The translations under genes and the position numbers were made by a program. Shown piece by piece: positions 1 to 8,231 of a stretch of DNA of 64,000 bases. The stretch's first letter is position 1, and each line of letters starts with the position of its first letter. The DNA comes from DATFVJ01 sp035517695 (GTDB lineage Bacteria; Actinomycetota; Actinomycetes; Streptosporangiales; Streptosporangiaceae). A model generated the notes under the pieces. The model did not search any database, was not told where the DNA came from, and saw only the letters and a list, made by a program, of their open reading frames with translations. The stretch covers positions 62,001 to 126,000 of the forward strand of contig DATIYI010000041.1 in the NCBI GenBank assembly GCA_035517695.1, written 5' to 3'.

Positions 1-1506
1 TCGTGGCTGGGCGTGGACGGCATCTGGCTGTCGCCGACGATGCCCTCGCCTGACCAGGACTGGGGCTACGACGTCAGCGATTACCTGGGCGTCCACCCCG
101 AACTCGGCAACCTGGCGGATCTGGACTGTCTCATCGCCGAGGCGGCTAACCGCGGTTTGCGGGTGCTGCTTGACCTGGTGCCCAACCACACAAGCGCCGC
201 ACATCCCTGGTTTGTCGAGGCGTCAAAGGGCCCGGACTCCGCGCACCGTGGCTTCTACGTCTGGGCTGACCCTGGCCCTGATGGCGGGCCGCCGAACAAC
301 TGGCGAGACGCCACGGGAGGCCCCGCCTGGACCTTGGATGAGCCAAGCGGTCAATACTACCTGCACAATTTTCTTGACACCCAGCCCGACCTGAACTGGT
401 GGGAGCCCGCGGTCCACGACGCGTTCAGGGAGATTCTCAGGTTCTGGTTCGACCGCGGCGTAGCGGGGTTCCGCATCGATGTCGCCCACGGCCTCTACAA
501 GGATGCCCAATTGCGGGATAACCCGGCGCTCGCTGAGAGTAACCGGATGAAAGGAAGCTTCGGCCTCGAGTCTGTCTACAATTTCAACCGGCCGGAGACG
601 CACGGCGTTTTCCGGGATTGGCGGCGCATCGCGGAAAGCTATCAGTCACCGCGCCTGCTCCTCGGCGAGACGTGGGTCGGGGATCTCGACCGCCTCGCCT
701 CCTACTACGGGCACGACGATGAGCTGCAGCTAGCCTTCAACTTCCCCTTCATTTTCGCCGGTTTCGGTGCGCAAGAACTGGCCGGCGTCGTGTCGCAGAC
801 GCTCGCGCATCTCCCCGCGAACGGGTGCCCGGTATGGACAGCCTCCAACCACGATGTCGGCCGTTTCCCCACCCGCTGGTGCGACGGCGACGAAAGCAAA
901 ACCAGGCTGGCGTTGCTCGTGCTCGCTACGCTGCCGGGCACGACCGTTTTGTACTACGGCGACGAGATCGCCATGACCGACGTCGAAGTCCCCGCGGAGC
1001 TGCAACGAGACCGGATGACGCGGCGCGGCCTTGGCGGCAGGGGTGTCAGGGACCGGGCCAGGACCCCCATGCAATGGGACTCCTCGGCATCGGCCGGCTT
1101 CACTGCGGGCAGCGTCCAGCCCTGGCTCCCGCTCGGCGACAGCGCCACTCGCAATGTCGCCGATCAGCGCGCGGACCAGTCGTCGACGCTGTGGTTCTGC
1201 CACCGCCTGCTTGCGCTACGGCGCGCGGAACTCGGCGGCCGGATCGGGCGCTATCGGCAGCTTGTCTCGCCACCCGATCAGTGGATCTACCGCGTCGAGT
1301 GGCTCACAGTGGCGGCCAATTTCTCCGCACAGCCCGCGGCGCCGTTCGAACCAGCAGGCCCGGTCCTCCTGTCCACCGGCGGGGACGTGCACACCGAGCC
1401 CGGCGGCGTCGTTCTGGGGCCCTGGCAGGGTGTCATCATCGGGCGCCCAGCAGCAGACGCGGTGTCGCCCGCCGCGGCAGGCATCGAGAATGATCCTGAC
1501 CCGTGA
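1..1506 (+). CDS. GH13 alpha-glucosidase/alpha-amylase family protein (5' end outside window)
   Basis: Hydrolyses or transfers alpha-glucosidic bonds of malto- or isomalto-oligosaccharides in the cytoplasm. The reading frame is open from base 1, so the gene starts upstream; about 501 residues are visible and roughly 30 N-terminal residues are probably missing. GH13 landmarks appear in order: DLVPNHTS (region I), GVAGFRIDVAH with the nucleophile Asp (region II), LLLGETWV with the acid/base Glu (region III) and TASNHD with the transition-state Asp (region IV). YYGDEIAM and RARTPMQW are typical of the oligo-1,6-glucosidase/alpha-glucosidase subgroup. The C-terminal beta domain is short and ends in an Ala/Pro-rich tail. 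Exact substrate cannot be read from sequence; trehalose synthase is less likely because its characteristic extensions are absent. Confidence 0.9.
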   Translation, partial: SWLGVDGIWLSPTMPSPDQDWGYDVSDYLGVHPELGNLADLDCLIAEAANRGLRVLLDLVPNHTSAAHPWFVEASKGPDSAHRGFYVWADPGPDGGPPNNWRDATGGPAWTLDEPSGQYYLHNFLDTQPDLNWWEPAVHDAFREILRFWFDRGVAGFRIDVAHGLYKDAQLRDNPALAESNRMKGSFGLESVYNFNRPETHGVFRDWRRIAESYQSPRLLLGETWVGDLDRLASYYGHDDELQLAFNFPFIFAGFGAQELAGVVSQTLAHLPANGCPVWTASNHDVGRFPTRWCDGDESKTRLALLVLATLPGTTVLYYGDEIAMTDVEVPAELQRDRMTRRGLGGRGVRDRARTPMQWDSSASAGFTAGSVQPWLPLGDSATRNVADQRADQSSTLWFCHRLLALRRAELGGRIGRYRQLVSPPDQWIYRVEWLTVAANFSAQPAAPFEPAGPVLLSTGGDVHTEPGGVVLGPWQGVIIGRPAADAVSPAAAGIENDPDP

Positions 1507-1719
1507 ATCGGCCGGCCGCCGAGCGGCCCGACGTTCGCGGCACGACGCGGTTCGCGACCTGGCTGAGGACAGCGGAGCGGTGAGCGCGCGGCGCGAGCAC
1601 GACGACGGGGCCCCGGGCGCCGGCGGCGCCTGGTGGCGCTCGCAGACGGCCGGGATCTGGCCACGGCTGGGGGCGATTGGCACCTTCGCGCCGGACATGG
1701 TGAACCAGAGCCGGCCGGC

Positions 1720-2217
1720 GACGATGCCCTAACCTGGGCGTTCGAGGCCCAGAGACCGCGCCTGCTGCGCGTGCCTACGCGACAATCGGCTCGCTGGCCG
1801 AAGCGGAGGACTGCGTACAGGAGACGTGGCTGCGGCCGCGGCGCACGCAGGATCCGGCCGCGATCCGCGACCTGCGCGCACGGCTGACGACGACGGCCGG
1901 CCGGCTGGCACTCGACGCCCTCGGCAGCGGCCGCGCGCGAAGTAACGCTACGTCGGCCCGTGGCTGCCCGAGCCGCTGGTCGAGACGCAGCCGCCGAGGA
2001 TCCCGCCGAGCTGGCCACGCTCGACGATTCCGTCAGCATGGTGCTGCTCGTCGTCCTCGGGCGCCTGTCACCCGCGGAACGGACGGCGTTCATCCTGCAC
2101 GATGTCTTCGGACTCTCCTTCGAGGAGGTCGCTGATACTGTCGGCCGTTCGCAGGCCGCGGTGCGCCAGCTCGCCTCGCGCGCGCCCGCCGGCACGTCGC
2201 GGAAACCGGAGGGATGA
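1720..2217 (+). pseudogene. degenerate ECF sigma factor (SigJ-like), multiple frameshifts
   Basis: Translating all three plus frames piecewise reconstructs an ECF sigma factor. One frame gives ALTWAFEAQRPRLLRV. A second gives AYATIGSLAEAEDCVQETWL (region 2) and an LTTTAGRLALDAL segment. A third gives YVGPWLPEPLVETQ. The last gives DPAELATLDDSVSMVLL, then LSPAERTAFILHDVFGLSFE and VADTVGRSQAAVRQLASRA (region 4). YVGPWLPEPLVET is typical of the SigJ/ECF41 type, which usually carries a C-terminal SnoaL-like domain; nothing like that follows. At least three frame changes are needed, so no functional sigma factor can be made. The 5' boundary is approximate. Confidence 0.8.
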
Positions 2218-2268
2218 GCGAGTCCGCCGGCGGTTCCCAGCCTGGACGGGGGGCTTGAAGGAGGCCAG

Positions 2269-2403
2269 ATGGTCAGCGCACGCCGGGGGCGTCCGAGGTT
2301 CGCCAGGTTCTATGCCTGGGCGAGTCCGATCGCGCGGGAACGGCGCGGCACCGCGCCCCGCTGCTGGCCGATCCTAGGGGTGATCGAGGTCATACCCCGG
2401 TGA
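2269..2403 (+). pseudogene. N-terminal stub of a class I SAM methyltransferase
   Basis: A 44-codon frame preceded by a good ribosome site (AAGGAGG, 4 nt upstream) begins MVSARRGRPRFARFYAWASP. This resembles the start of small actinobacterial methyltransferases (RFARFYARVSP...), and the following VIEV fits the start of motif I, but the glycine-rich loop and everything after it are missing. I infer a decayed remnant; the similarity is by eye and short. The bases from 2404 to 2654 show no gene I can support. Confidence 0.35.
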
Positions 2404-2654
2404 CTGCACCCTGGTGGCCCGTTTCCGAGTGCCTTCCCGTCCGATCCCGGCCTGACCTGGCCACTCGCGCTCAAGCATCTTGCCGCCTGTGATTGACTCT
2501 TAGCCGCCCTCCTGCAGACCTTTCGCGGGCGGCGCCTAGCAGGCCGGGCAGGGCCTCCGACGGCTCCGGTGAGCCCGCGCTGATCGATCCGGCCATCTGT
2601 GCCAAGGAGACGGGCCATGAAATCAGTGATGTCGGCGGACGGCACCGCGGCCGG

Positions 2655-2998
2655 TCACGAGGTGCGCAAGGACGACCCCGTCTCAAGCAGGGTCTTGAGG
2701 CTGGCCAGGACAGCGGGCCACCCTTCGGAGATGGCCGGCAGCACTGCGCTGCCCGGCGCGAAGCCGTCGTGGGTCACCGTGAGCTTGACGACACCGTGGC
2801 CGACGTCCTCGATGTCAAAGGCGACCTTGGAGCGGGCTTCAGCGCGCCAGGCCGCGGCGGCCGCCTCATCCATGCCGACCGCGCGGCCCACTCAGGGGTG
2901 ATCGTGTGCCAGGTGTAGGCCAGCCGGTCGGGCGGATGGGACTCGAGGATCGCCTGCTCGGGGCCGCTTACGACCAATCCGACATCGTCGTGGGCCAT
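2655..2998 (-). pseudogene. frameshifted SRPBCC/AHSA1-type protein
   Basis: Two minus-strand frames join near 2890 to give a continuous AHSA1-like C-terminal half. The first carries ESHPPDRLAYTWHTITPEWA, the second carries WRAEARSKVAFDIEDV, VKLTVTHDGFAPGS and GWPAVLASLKTLLETG. These are hallmark segments of the Bet-v1-like fold, including the C-terminal helix (GW..VL..LK.LLE). A single frameshift separates the halves, and the N-terminal strands and helix of the usual ~150-residue domain are not visible upstream. It sits in the same decayed block as the sigma factor remnant. Such proteins are often encoded beside an ArsR regulator; none is seen here. Confidence 0.7.
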
Positions 2999-3056
2999 CT
3001 CGTAGGTGGAGCCCTGCGCGTGGCACGTAGGAGCTCTGGTCAGGTTGCTGGCCTGG

Positions 3057-3602
3057 TCAGTTTGCTGGCACTGTGCCCGCGAAGGCGGTGCGCCCAGGAT
3101 TTCGGACTCCCATCACCTCGCCCAGCGTGTACCAGAACCCGGGTGTTGTGGACGTCCAGCGCGGGGCGCCGAGCCCACGGACGACCTCACAGCCGGTAGC
3201 TTGTGCGGCCACGGTGGGCAACCTCCGCCCGCGGGCGGAGAAACGCAAGGCGTAAACCGTGCCCGTATCGGCTGGGCAGGCGAAGCTTCCAGCGGGAAAA
3301 TGGGGGAGAGCGCACAAGGCCCTCGCGGCGGTCTGGACGTGGTTCGGCTCGCTGACTGTCACCGTGCCGGCGAAGCGATATCGGATGCGATTGTCCTGCA
3401 GCGTGTTCGTCCGGTCGACGACAAGCCGGCTAAGAACGCCCATGCGCTCGCAAAGCGAAGGTCGCGGCGATGGCAGCACGTTCGGCTTTCCGCTGCTCAC
3501 GCTCTGAGCGACCGCGCCGCTGCATCCTGCGAGCGAGGCCACGGCAAGCGCGCCGGCGAGCCAATAGGCGAAGGTTACTGTCCGCGGGCTTGTAGCGCTC
3601 AT
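3057..3602 (-). CDS. putative secreted lipoprotein of unknown function
   Basis: A 181-residue protein starting at the ATG at 3602, with GGAGGG about 5 nt upstream; longer in-frame starts lack a ribosome site. The N-terminus has a hydrophobic segment (TVFAYWLAGALAVASLAGC style) ending in the lipobox LAGC, so it is predicted to be exported and lipid-anchored at the outer face of the membrane. The mature part contains three cysteines in a short span (around residues 97-113) plus one later, compatible with disulfides. I do not recognise the family. It lies alone between decayed genes and the mycofactocin locus. Confidence 0.7.
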   Translation of the reverse strand: MSATSPRTVTFAYWLAGALAVASLAGCSGAVAQSVSSGKPNVLPSPRPSLCERMGVLSRLVVDRTNTLQDNRIRYRFAGTVTVSEPNHVQTAARALCALPHFPAGSFACPADTGTVYALRFSARGRRLPTVAAQATGCEVVRGLGAPRWTSTTPGFWYTLGEVMGVRNPGRTAFAGTVPAN

Positions 3603-3623
3603 GCCGCCCTCCTGTAGGTCGCG

Positions 3624-3675
3624 GCGCCATGGCGGCCGTGCTGCGCCATGGCGGCCGTGCTGCGCCATGGCGGCC
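3624..3675. repeat. 19-bp tandem repeat, about 2.7 copies
   Basis: The unit gcgccatggcggccgtgct is repeated twice exactly and once partially, just upstream of the lipoprotein gene. Each unit holds the palindrome gccatggc. It may affect the lipoprotein promoter or simply be a slippage product. Confidence 0.85.
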
Positions 3676-3829
3676 CGATGGCTCCTGGCGAGCCGTTTCA
3701 CATCCGACGTCGCAGTATGACCCATGGTTTCGCCGCGCTTGCGATGGCGCGCCGATGTCTTACCACGACGCAGGATCGCGGAACGAGTAGTGGCGGGTTT
3801 GCATGCGAGAAAAGAAAGGCCGGGGCCGG

Positions 3830-4609
3830 TCAGGCAGTGAGGCCGGCGTCGACGGGGATGACAGCGCCCGTGAGGCCGCTCGCGTCTGGGCCGCAGAGCC
3901 AGCCAACGGCGGCGGCCACCTCGGCGGGGGACAACAGTCGCCGCAGCGGCGCCTGCGCGGCGAAGCTCTCCTGGCCGGGCAGGTCGTAGATGGCGGCGCT
4001 CGCTGCCAGCATTGTGCCGCTCGTCGAGCCAGGGCAGACGGCGTTTGCGGTCACCCCAGTGCCCGCGAGGTCCGCCGCAAGCGCGCGGACGTAGCCGACT
4101 GCCGCGGCCTTCGCGGCCGAATAGGCGGCGAGCCGAGGCATCGCACGCAACGCGGCCGCCGAGGCAATCGCGACGAATCGCCCGCTTCCTTGTTCGACCA
4201 TCGCTGGCACGCACAACTCGGCCAGGTGCCGTACGCCGTGCAGGTTGACCCGGAGCATGAGCTCGAAGGCGTCGTCAGGCACGGCCCAGGCATGGTGGCC
4301 CTGGATCACCCCGGCCGCCGCGACGGCGATGGATGGTACGCGCCTTCTGAGCGCGTCATGCAGCGCATCACGCATGGCCCCGTCGCCGACGTCGGCGACG
4401 ACAGGGACTGCCTCTGGCGCGCCGGCGTCGATGCACTCCTGCGCGACGGCGATGAGCGCGGCAGGTGAAGGCATCGAGTAGTCCACTGGCGGCTGCGGGG
4501 CACACGCGTCGACGAGCACCAGCGCCCAGCCGTCGCGGGCGAGCCGCATGGAGACGGCCGCTCCGATCCCGCGCGCCGCTCCTGTCACCACCGCAACGCA
4601 CTCGGTCAC
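3830..4609 (-). CDS. mycofactocin-associated short-chain dehydrogenase/reductase
   Basis: A 259-residue SDR. It shows the nucleotide-binding motif TGAARGIG at the N-terminus, an acidic residue after beta-2 (LVDACAP) indicating NAD preference, a catalytic Ser in IASAAA and the YSAAKAA motif with catalytic Tyr and Lys, then the usual CPGST segment. Between beta-2 and beta-3 there is an extra loop (PQPPVDYSMPSPAALIAVAQ). An insertion at this place is characteristic of SDRs that co-occur with mycofactocin and bind nicotinamide cofactor non-exchangeably. The start overlaps the mftE stop by 4 nt, so the two are translationally coupled. I infer an alcohol or related substrate with mycofactocin as external electron acceptor; the substrate is unknown. 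Confidence 0.85.
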   Translation of the reverse strand: MTECVAVVTGAARGIGAAVSMRLARDGWALVLVDACAPQPPVDYSMPSPAALIAVAQECIDAGAPEAVPVVADVGDGAMRDALHDALRRRVPSIAVAAAGVIQGHHAWAVPDDAFELMLRVNLHGVRHLAELCVPAMVEQGSGRFVAIASAAALRAMPRLAAYSAAKAAAVGYVRALAADLAGTGVTANAVCPGSTSGTMLAASAAIYDLPGQESFAAQAPLRRLLSPAEVAAAVGWLCGPDASGLTGAVIPVDAGLTA

Positions 4610-5331
4610 CTGCCGCTCCGTTCCGCGCTGACGCGTCGTTCCGCGGTGCCCTCAAGCAGTCCGTCAAGTGTCTCGATGAGCTCTGCGGTCAGCTGCGCGA
4701 GCAGTCGCTCACCTTCATCGGCCGACGCGCCGGACGGATCGCCGAGCACGCCGTTCGCGCTGACCGCGCGCACGCCGCGGTCGCGCAGCATGGGCATGAG
4801 CTCGTCAACCGGCCGGCGTTCTCCCGCCACCGCAAGCTCCATGCGCACGGCCTCCGGCGCCAGCGCGAGGATGAGGGATGTCTCGACGCGGCCAGCGTGG
4901 GCGTCGCCTCCCGGTAGGCGAGCGTGCCACACCCGGCACGTTCGGCCCTCGTACCGCAACCGTGCCGTGGCTGCGCCGATCGCGGCGGCGTTGCCGCCGT
5001 GCCCGTTTACGAGCAGCATCGCTGGCCAGTGCGAGCTCGCGTGGCGGCCAAGCTCGATGAGACAGGTAGCGAGCGCGTCGCTGCCGATGGACAGGGTGCC
5101 GGGGAAACCAGCATGCTCGCCGCTCGCGCCAATGGCGAACGGCGGCGCGAGCGCGACGGATTGGCGACCCGCACAACTGCGTCTCGCCACTTCAACAGCG
5201 ATCCGTGTGTCCGTGTCCTGTGGCAGGTGCGGGCCGTGTTGCTCCAGCGACCCGACCGGCACGACGAGCACCCGCCGGGGCGCCCGATCGGCATCCGGCC
5301 AGCGCATGTCGGCCAGCGCCGGCGGCCGCAT
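4606..5331 (-). CDS. mftE: mycofactocin precursor peptide peptidase MftE
   Basis: Creatininase-family metalloprotease that, in mycofactocin biosynthesis, releases the C-terminal Val-Tyr-derived unit from the MftC-modified MftA peptide. The 241-residue protein has the metal-binding signatures PVGSLEQHGPHLP with DTDT following, and NGHGGN, plus a glutamate in RVETS. Length and motif order match the family. It is followed by the SDR with a 4-nt overlap and preceded by a 330-nt gap from ETF beta, so it is not contiguous with the mftABC block but shares its strand. Confidence 0.9.
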   Translation of the reverse strand: MRPPALADMRWPDADRAPRRVLVVPVGSLEQHGPHLPQDTDTRIAVEVARRSCAGRQSVALAPPFAIGASGEHAGFPGTLSIGSDALATCLIELGRHASSHWPAMLLVNGHGGNAAAIGAATARLRYEGRTCRVWHARLPGGDAHAGRVETSLILALAPEAVRMELAVAGERRPVDELMPMLRDRGVRAVSANGVLGDPSGASADEGERLLAQLTAELIETLDGLLEGTAERRVSAERSGR

Positions 5332-5496
5332 CTACGCGCCCGCCCCAGCGATGGGCCATTGGCGGCGCTGGAGCCCACCCAAAGGGCCGTCGGTGGGCCG
5401 GGCGGTTGCCGTAGGCTCCCCACCGGTTCTGCTCTCCAGCTGGCTCACGGGTGGCCACCTACCTACGTTCGGGGCCCAGGCGGGCGTTGGGGAAAC

Positions 5497-5595
5497 GTGA
5501 GTGTGCCCGACACGAAGACGGCGCTTGTGACCGGTGGATCGCGCGGCATAGGGCGCGCGATGGCGCTGCGACTGGCTCGTGTTGGCGCCCCGGGG
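5497..5595 (+). pseudogene. N-terminal remnant of a short-chain dehydrogenase
   Basis: On the plus strand a GTG-started frame reads VSVPDTKTALVTGGSRGIGR followed by AMALRLARVGA, an unmistakable SDR beta-1/Gly-loop/alpha-B. SDR similarity stops after about 33 codons and the frame runs into the antisense of ETF beta. No catalytic YxxxK follows. It lies in the 328-nt gap between mftE and the ETF beta gene, suggesting that a deletion or insertion event re-joined this part of the locus. Confidence 0.7.
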
Positions 5596-5659
5596 CGCAC
5601 CGAGGGGCGATCCGGACCCGGCCGACGGCCGGGCGACCCGCGGAACGAGGCATCGGCCG

Positions 5660-6622
5660 TCACAGGTAACCCCAGCCACGGAGCTTGTCGAGGATCTGCT
5701 GTGCGGCCGCAGCGGGCTCGGCATCGACCCGTTCGGGCGGCTTGCGTTCGCCGCCGGAGCCGAGCAGGCTCAGTACGCGTGCGAGCGGCGATTCGCCCTC
5801 GGGTGCCTGGAGGATCCGCGCCCGCGGCCGGTACGGCAGGATGGTCACAGCGCCAGAGCCGTGCTGGTGGGCGGTCGCGTCGGCACCGCCGCCCCAGCCG
5901 TCGCCGCCGGTCGCTGCCAAACCGGCCACGGCGATAGTGGCGCTGCCCACGGCAAGGACCGCGTCAAGCGGGGCGCGCCGCGGCCGTGCGGTCCCGCCTT
6001 CGACAGCGAGCACCATCGGCGCCCGCACCACCAGGCGTTCTCGCCACCCGCGGTCGAGCCTGCGCTCTACGTGCACGGTAGCGGGCTGCTGTGCCGGTTC
6101 GACGCTGGTAAGCCCCAGTGCCTGCGCCCGGCGTGCGCGTGCCGCGAGCAGCGCGGGGACCGCGCCGGTACCGCTACCGTGGCCGCCGTCGCCGCACAGT
6201 ACGACTGGATGGCCGGCGAACGCGGCGGCGAGGGCGTCGGCGGCGGCGCCGAGCGCGGCCGGCATACCAGGCGGGCCCATTTCGCAGCCCGGCGGCAACT
6301 GCATCCGGATGGCGTTGTCAGCGCCACGGGCGAGCGCGTCGCGCAGCATGGGATCGGCGGCGGCCGTGTCCACGGTCGCGACGGTCACGCGCGAGTGCCA
6401 CACCTCACGCAGCCGCAAGGCGATCTCCAATGCCGCTAGTCCCGCGGCCGAGGCGCTGCCCGGAGCCCGGTCGGGCGTGGTCTCACCAGTGACCGGGTCG
6501 ACCTCGATGCGACGGGGCGTGAGCTTGAGCGCGACACCGATCGCAGGCCCGGTGTGCGGTCCCTGGGGGCTGACCCGCCGCCGGCCGTGCTGTCCCTGGA
6601 TGTTGATGCCCCGCCTGCTCAC
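5660..6622 (-). CDS. mycofactocin-locus electron transfer flavoprotein, beta subunit
   Basis: Beta subunit of an ETF-like heterodimer; it would hold the AMP/FAD-proximal domain and pass electrons with the alpha subunit. The start is the GTG at 6622, overlapping the FixX stop by 4 nt (GTGA); the longer in-frame ATG would bury half of fixX. The protein (320 residues) begins with the ETF beta pattern VALKLTPRRIEVDPVTGE, then a Rossmann-like core and GDGGHGSGTGAVPALLA near the nucleotide site. It is longer than canonical EtfB (~260) through a low-complexity Gly/Ala tail region. Last gene of the minus-strand run mftA to etfB. Confidence 0.85.
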   Translation of the reverse strand: MSRRGINIQGQHGRRRVSPQGPHTGPAIGVALKLTPRRIEVDPVTGETTPDRAPGSASAAGLAALEIALRLREVWHSRVTVATVDTAAADPMLRDALARGADNAIRMQLPPGCEMGPPGMPAALGAAADALAAAFAGHPVVLCGDGGHGSGTGAVPALLAARARRAQALGLTSVEPAQQPATVHVERRLDRGWRERLVVRAPMVLAVEGGTARPRRAPLDAVLAVGSATIAVAGLAATGGDGWGGGADATAHQHGSGAVTILPYRPRARILQAPEGESPLARVLSLLGSGGERKPPERVDAEPAAAAQQILDKLRGWGYL

Positions 6623-6921
6623 GAGTACCTCAAAACGACCCCATGCCCGCCTTCTGGATAGCTCCAGGAGATCGCGCCTTCGCTGTCGCATATCAGATAG
6701 CAGGTGCCGCACTCGAAACACTGCTCGTAGTTGAACGCGATCCCGCCATCCGCGGTGGGCACGAACAGGTTAGCGGGACACGCCGTGACGCAAGCGCGGG
6801 TGCTGCAACTGCGGCAGATATCGCTGTTCACGACGATGTGGGGTCTATCCGCCACATCGAACTCGACAGTTGCCATGCGATCTTCGAAGCCCACCTCGGG
6901 CCAGGGTGCCGCGCCGTTCAT
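6619..6921 (-). CDS. FixX-like ferredoxin for ETF:quinone oxidoreductase
   Basis: A 100-residue ferredoxin-like protein. Cysteine groups are CRSCSTRACVTACP and CFECGTCYLICD, the arrangement seen in FixX and in the C-terminal Fe-S domain of ETF:quinone oxidoreductases; the second set is a clear CxxCxxCxxxC. The C-terminus carries ISWSYPEGGHGV, where the FixX family has a WxYPxGGxG-like end. Overlaps the flavoprotein gene upstream and the ETF beta gene downstream by 4 nt each. Expected role: the iron-sulfur relay between the ETF-QO flavin and quinone at the membrane. Confidence 0.88.
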   Translation of the reverse strand: MNGAAPWPEVGFEDRMATVEFDVADRPHIVVNSDICRSCSTRACVTACPANLFVPTADGGIAFNYEQCFECGTCYLICDSEGAISWSYPEGGHGVVLRYS

Positions 6922-8231
6922 CCGATGCTACGCACCGTGGCCCAGCCGTCCCTGGCCAGGTCTGCCATCCGCACACCGTTTTGCTTGGCGGCCGCACGAA
7001 CGAGTCTGAACAAGCCGGGTTTGGGCGCGGGGTCGGTGACCGTGAACAGGCCCTCGGCCACGTCGCAGACCATCGGGGCATACCGGTGCTGCACACGGTC
7101 GGTGAGCAGCAGGGCTGGCACCCGCCGCAGCTTCTTGTGGTTCTTCAGCACGAAGGTCCGCTCGAGCCTGCGCCGGTAGCCCGCCAGGCCCGCCGCCGAC
7201 ACGTCGCCGCGGTCCAGCGCTTGGCAAGCGGTGGTTCCCGCGGCGGCGCCGCTCCCGACGGCGAAGTTGACGCCCTCCAGCCACACGCCGGTAGCCAGGG
7301 TCATTCCTGCGGCGTCCCCCGCGACGAGCAACCCGTCACCGGCGAGCCGCGGCATCGAGTTGTAACCACCCTCCGGAATGAGGTGCGCGGAATACTCCTT
7401 CAGTTCGGTGCGGGCGACCAGCGGGGCGATATCCGGATGGCTCTTGAATTCGGCGATGAGCTCCTCCGGCCGGACCTTGGCGCTGGCGAGGCCGGTGAGC
7501 TGGAGCACGAGACCGACGGCGATGGTGTCCAGGTTCGTGTAGACAAAGCCGCCACCCGGTACTCCGCTGGTAGCTCCGAGGACCTCAATATCAACGCCCT
7601 CGCGGCCCGAGACGTTGAACCGCCGCTCGATCTCTGCGGCCGGCATGGCTAGGACTTCCTTGACTCCCAGCGTGAAATGGTCAGGGTCGGCGCGGCGGTA
7701 CAGCCCCGCCTCCTTGGCCAGGAACGAGTTCACGCCGTCGCAGGCAATGACGACGCCGGCGGCGAGGTCCCCGCCTAGCCGGTCGGTGCGTACACCCGTT
7801 ACGCGCCCACCCGCCCGTCCGCCCTGCCGCGTCACGCCGGTGGCCACCGTCGATGTCACCAGCACCGCGCCGGCGGCGACGGCCTGGTCGGCGAACCAGC
7901 GATCGAAGTCGGGCCGCAGCGCCGTCATCCCGTTGTACGGCGGCTCGCCCCACGCCTTGCTCGAACAGCCGACGGTGAGCGACCGGGTCGGCGTCATGAT
8001 CCGCGTCTCGCGCCTGGTGACCCAGCGTTGCACGGGCACCTGCTCCCACCACCGCGGGATGAGCGTGTCGAGAATCCGGCCGTAGATCACACCGCCGTAC
8101 ATGTTCTTCGATCCGGGAAAAGGGCCCCGCTCGAGCATGCACACCGACTTGCCGGAACGGGCGAGCACCAGGGCAGCAGCGGCACCGGCGGGGCCAGCGC
8201 CGACCACGACGGCATCGAAGCGTTCAGGCAC
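6918..8231 (-). CDS. FixC/ETF:quinone oxidoreductase-type flavoprotein
   Basis: FAD-dependent membrane-associated oxidoreductase that accepts electrons from ETF and reduces quinone. The GTG start at 8231 gives ERFDAVVVGAGPAGAAAALV, a textbook FAD Rossmann motif at residues 3-22; the GTG overlaps the ETF alpha stop by 8 nt. GVNSFLAKEAGLYRRADP and GDAAGMTLATGVWLEGVNFA correspond to the second FAD-contact region of FixC-type proteins. There are 437 residues, close to FixC (~430), with the Fe-S domain supplied by the separate FixX gene downstream. In fix operons this pair serves electron bifurcation or quinone reduction; here its mycofactocin neighbours suggest cofactor re-oxidation into the respiratory chain. 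Confidence 0.9.
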   Translation of the reverse strand: MPERFDAVVVGAGPAGAAAALVLARSGKSVCMLERGPFPGSKNMYGGVIYGRILDTLIPRWWEQVPVQRWVTRRETRIMTPTRSLTVGCSSKAWGEPPYNGMTALRPDFDRWFADQAVAAGAVLVTSTVATGVTRQGGRAGGRVTGVRTDRLGGDLAAGVVIACDGVNSFLAKEAGLYRRADPDHFTLGVKEVLAMPAAEIERRFNVSGREGVDIEVLGATSGVPGGGFVYTNLDTIAVGLVLQLTGLASAKVRPEELIAEFKSHPDIAPLVARTELKEYSAHLIPEGGYNSMPRLAGDGLLVAGDAAGMTLATGVWLEGVNFAVGSGAAAGTTACQALDRGDVSAAGLAGYRRRLERTFVLKNHKKLRRVPALLLTDRVQHRYAPMVCDVAEGLFTVTDPAPKPGLFRLVRAAAKQNGVRMADLARDGWATVRSIG

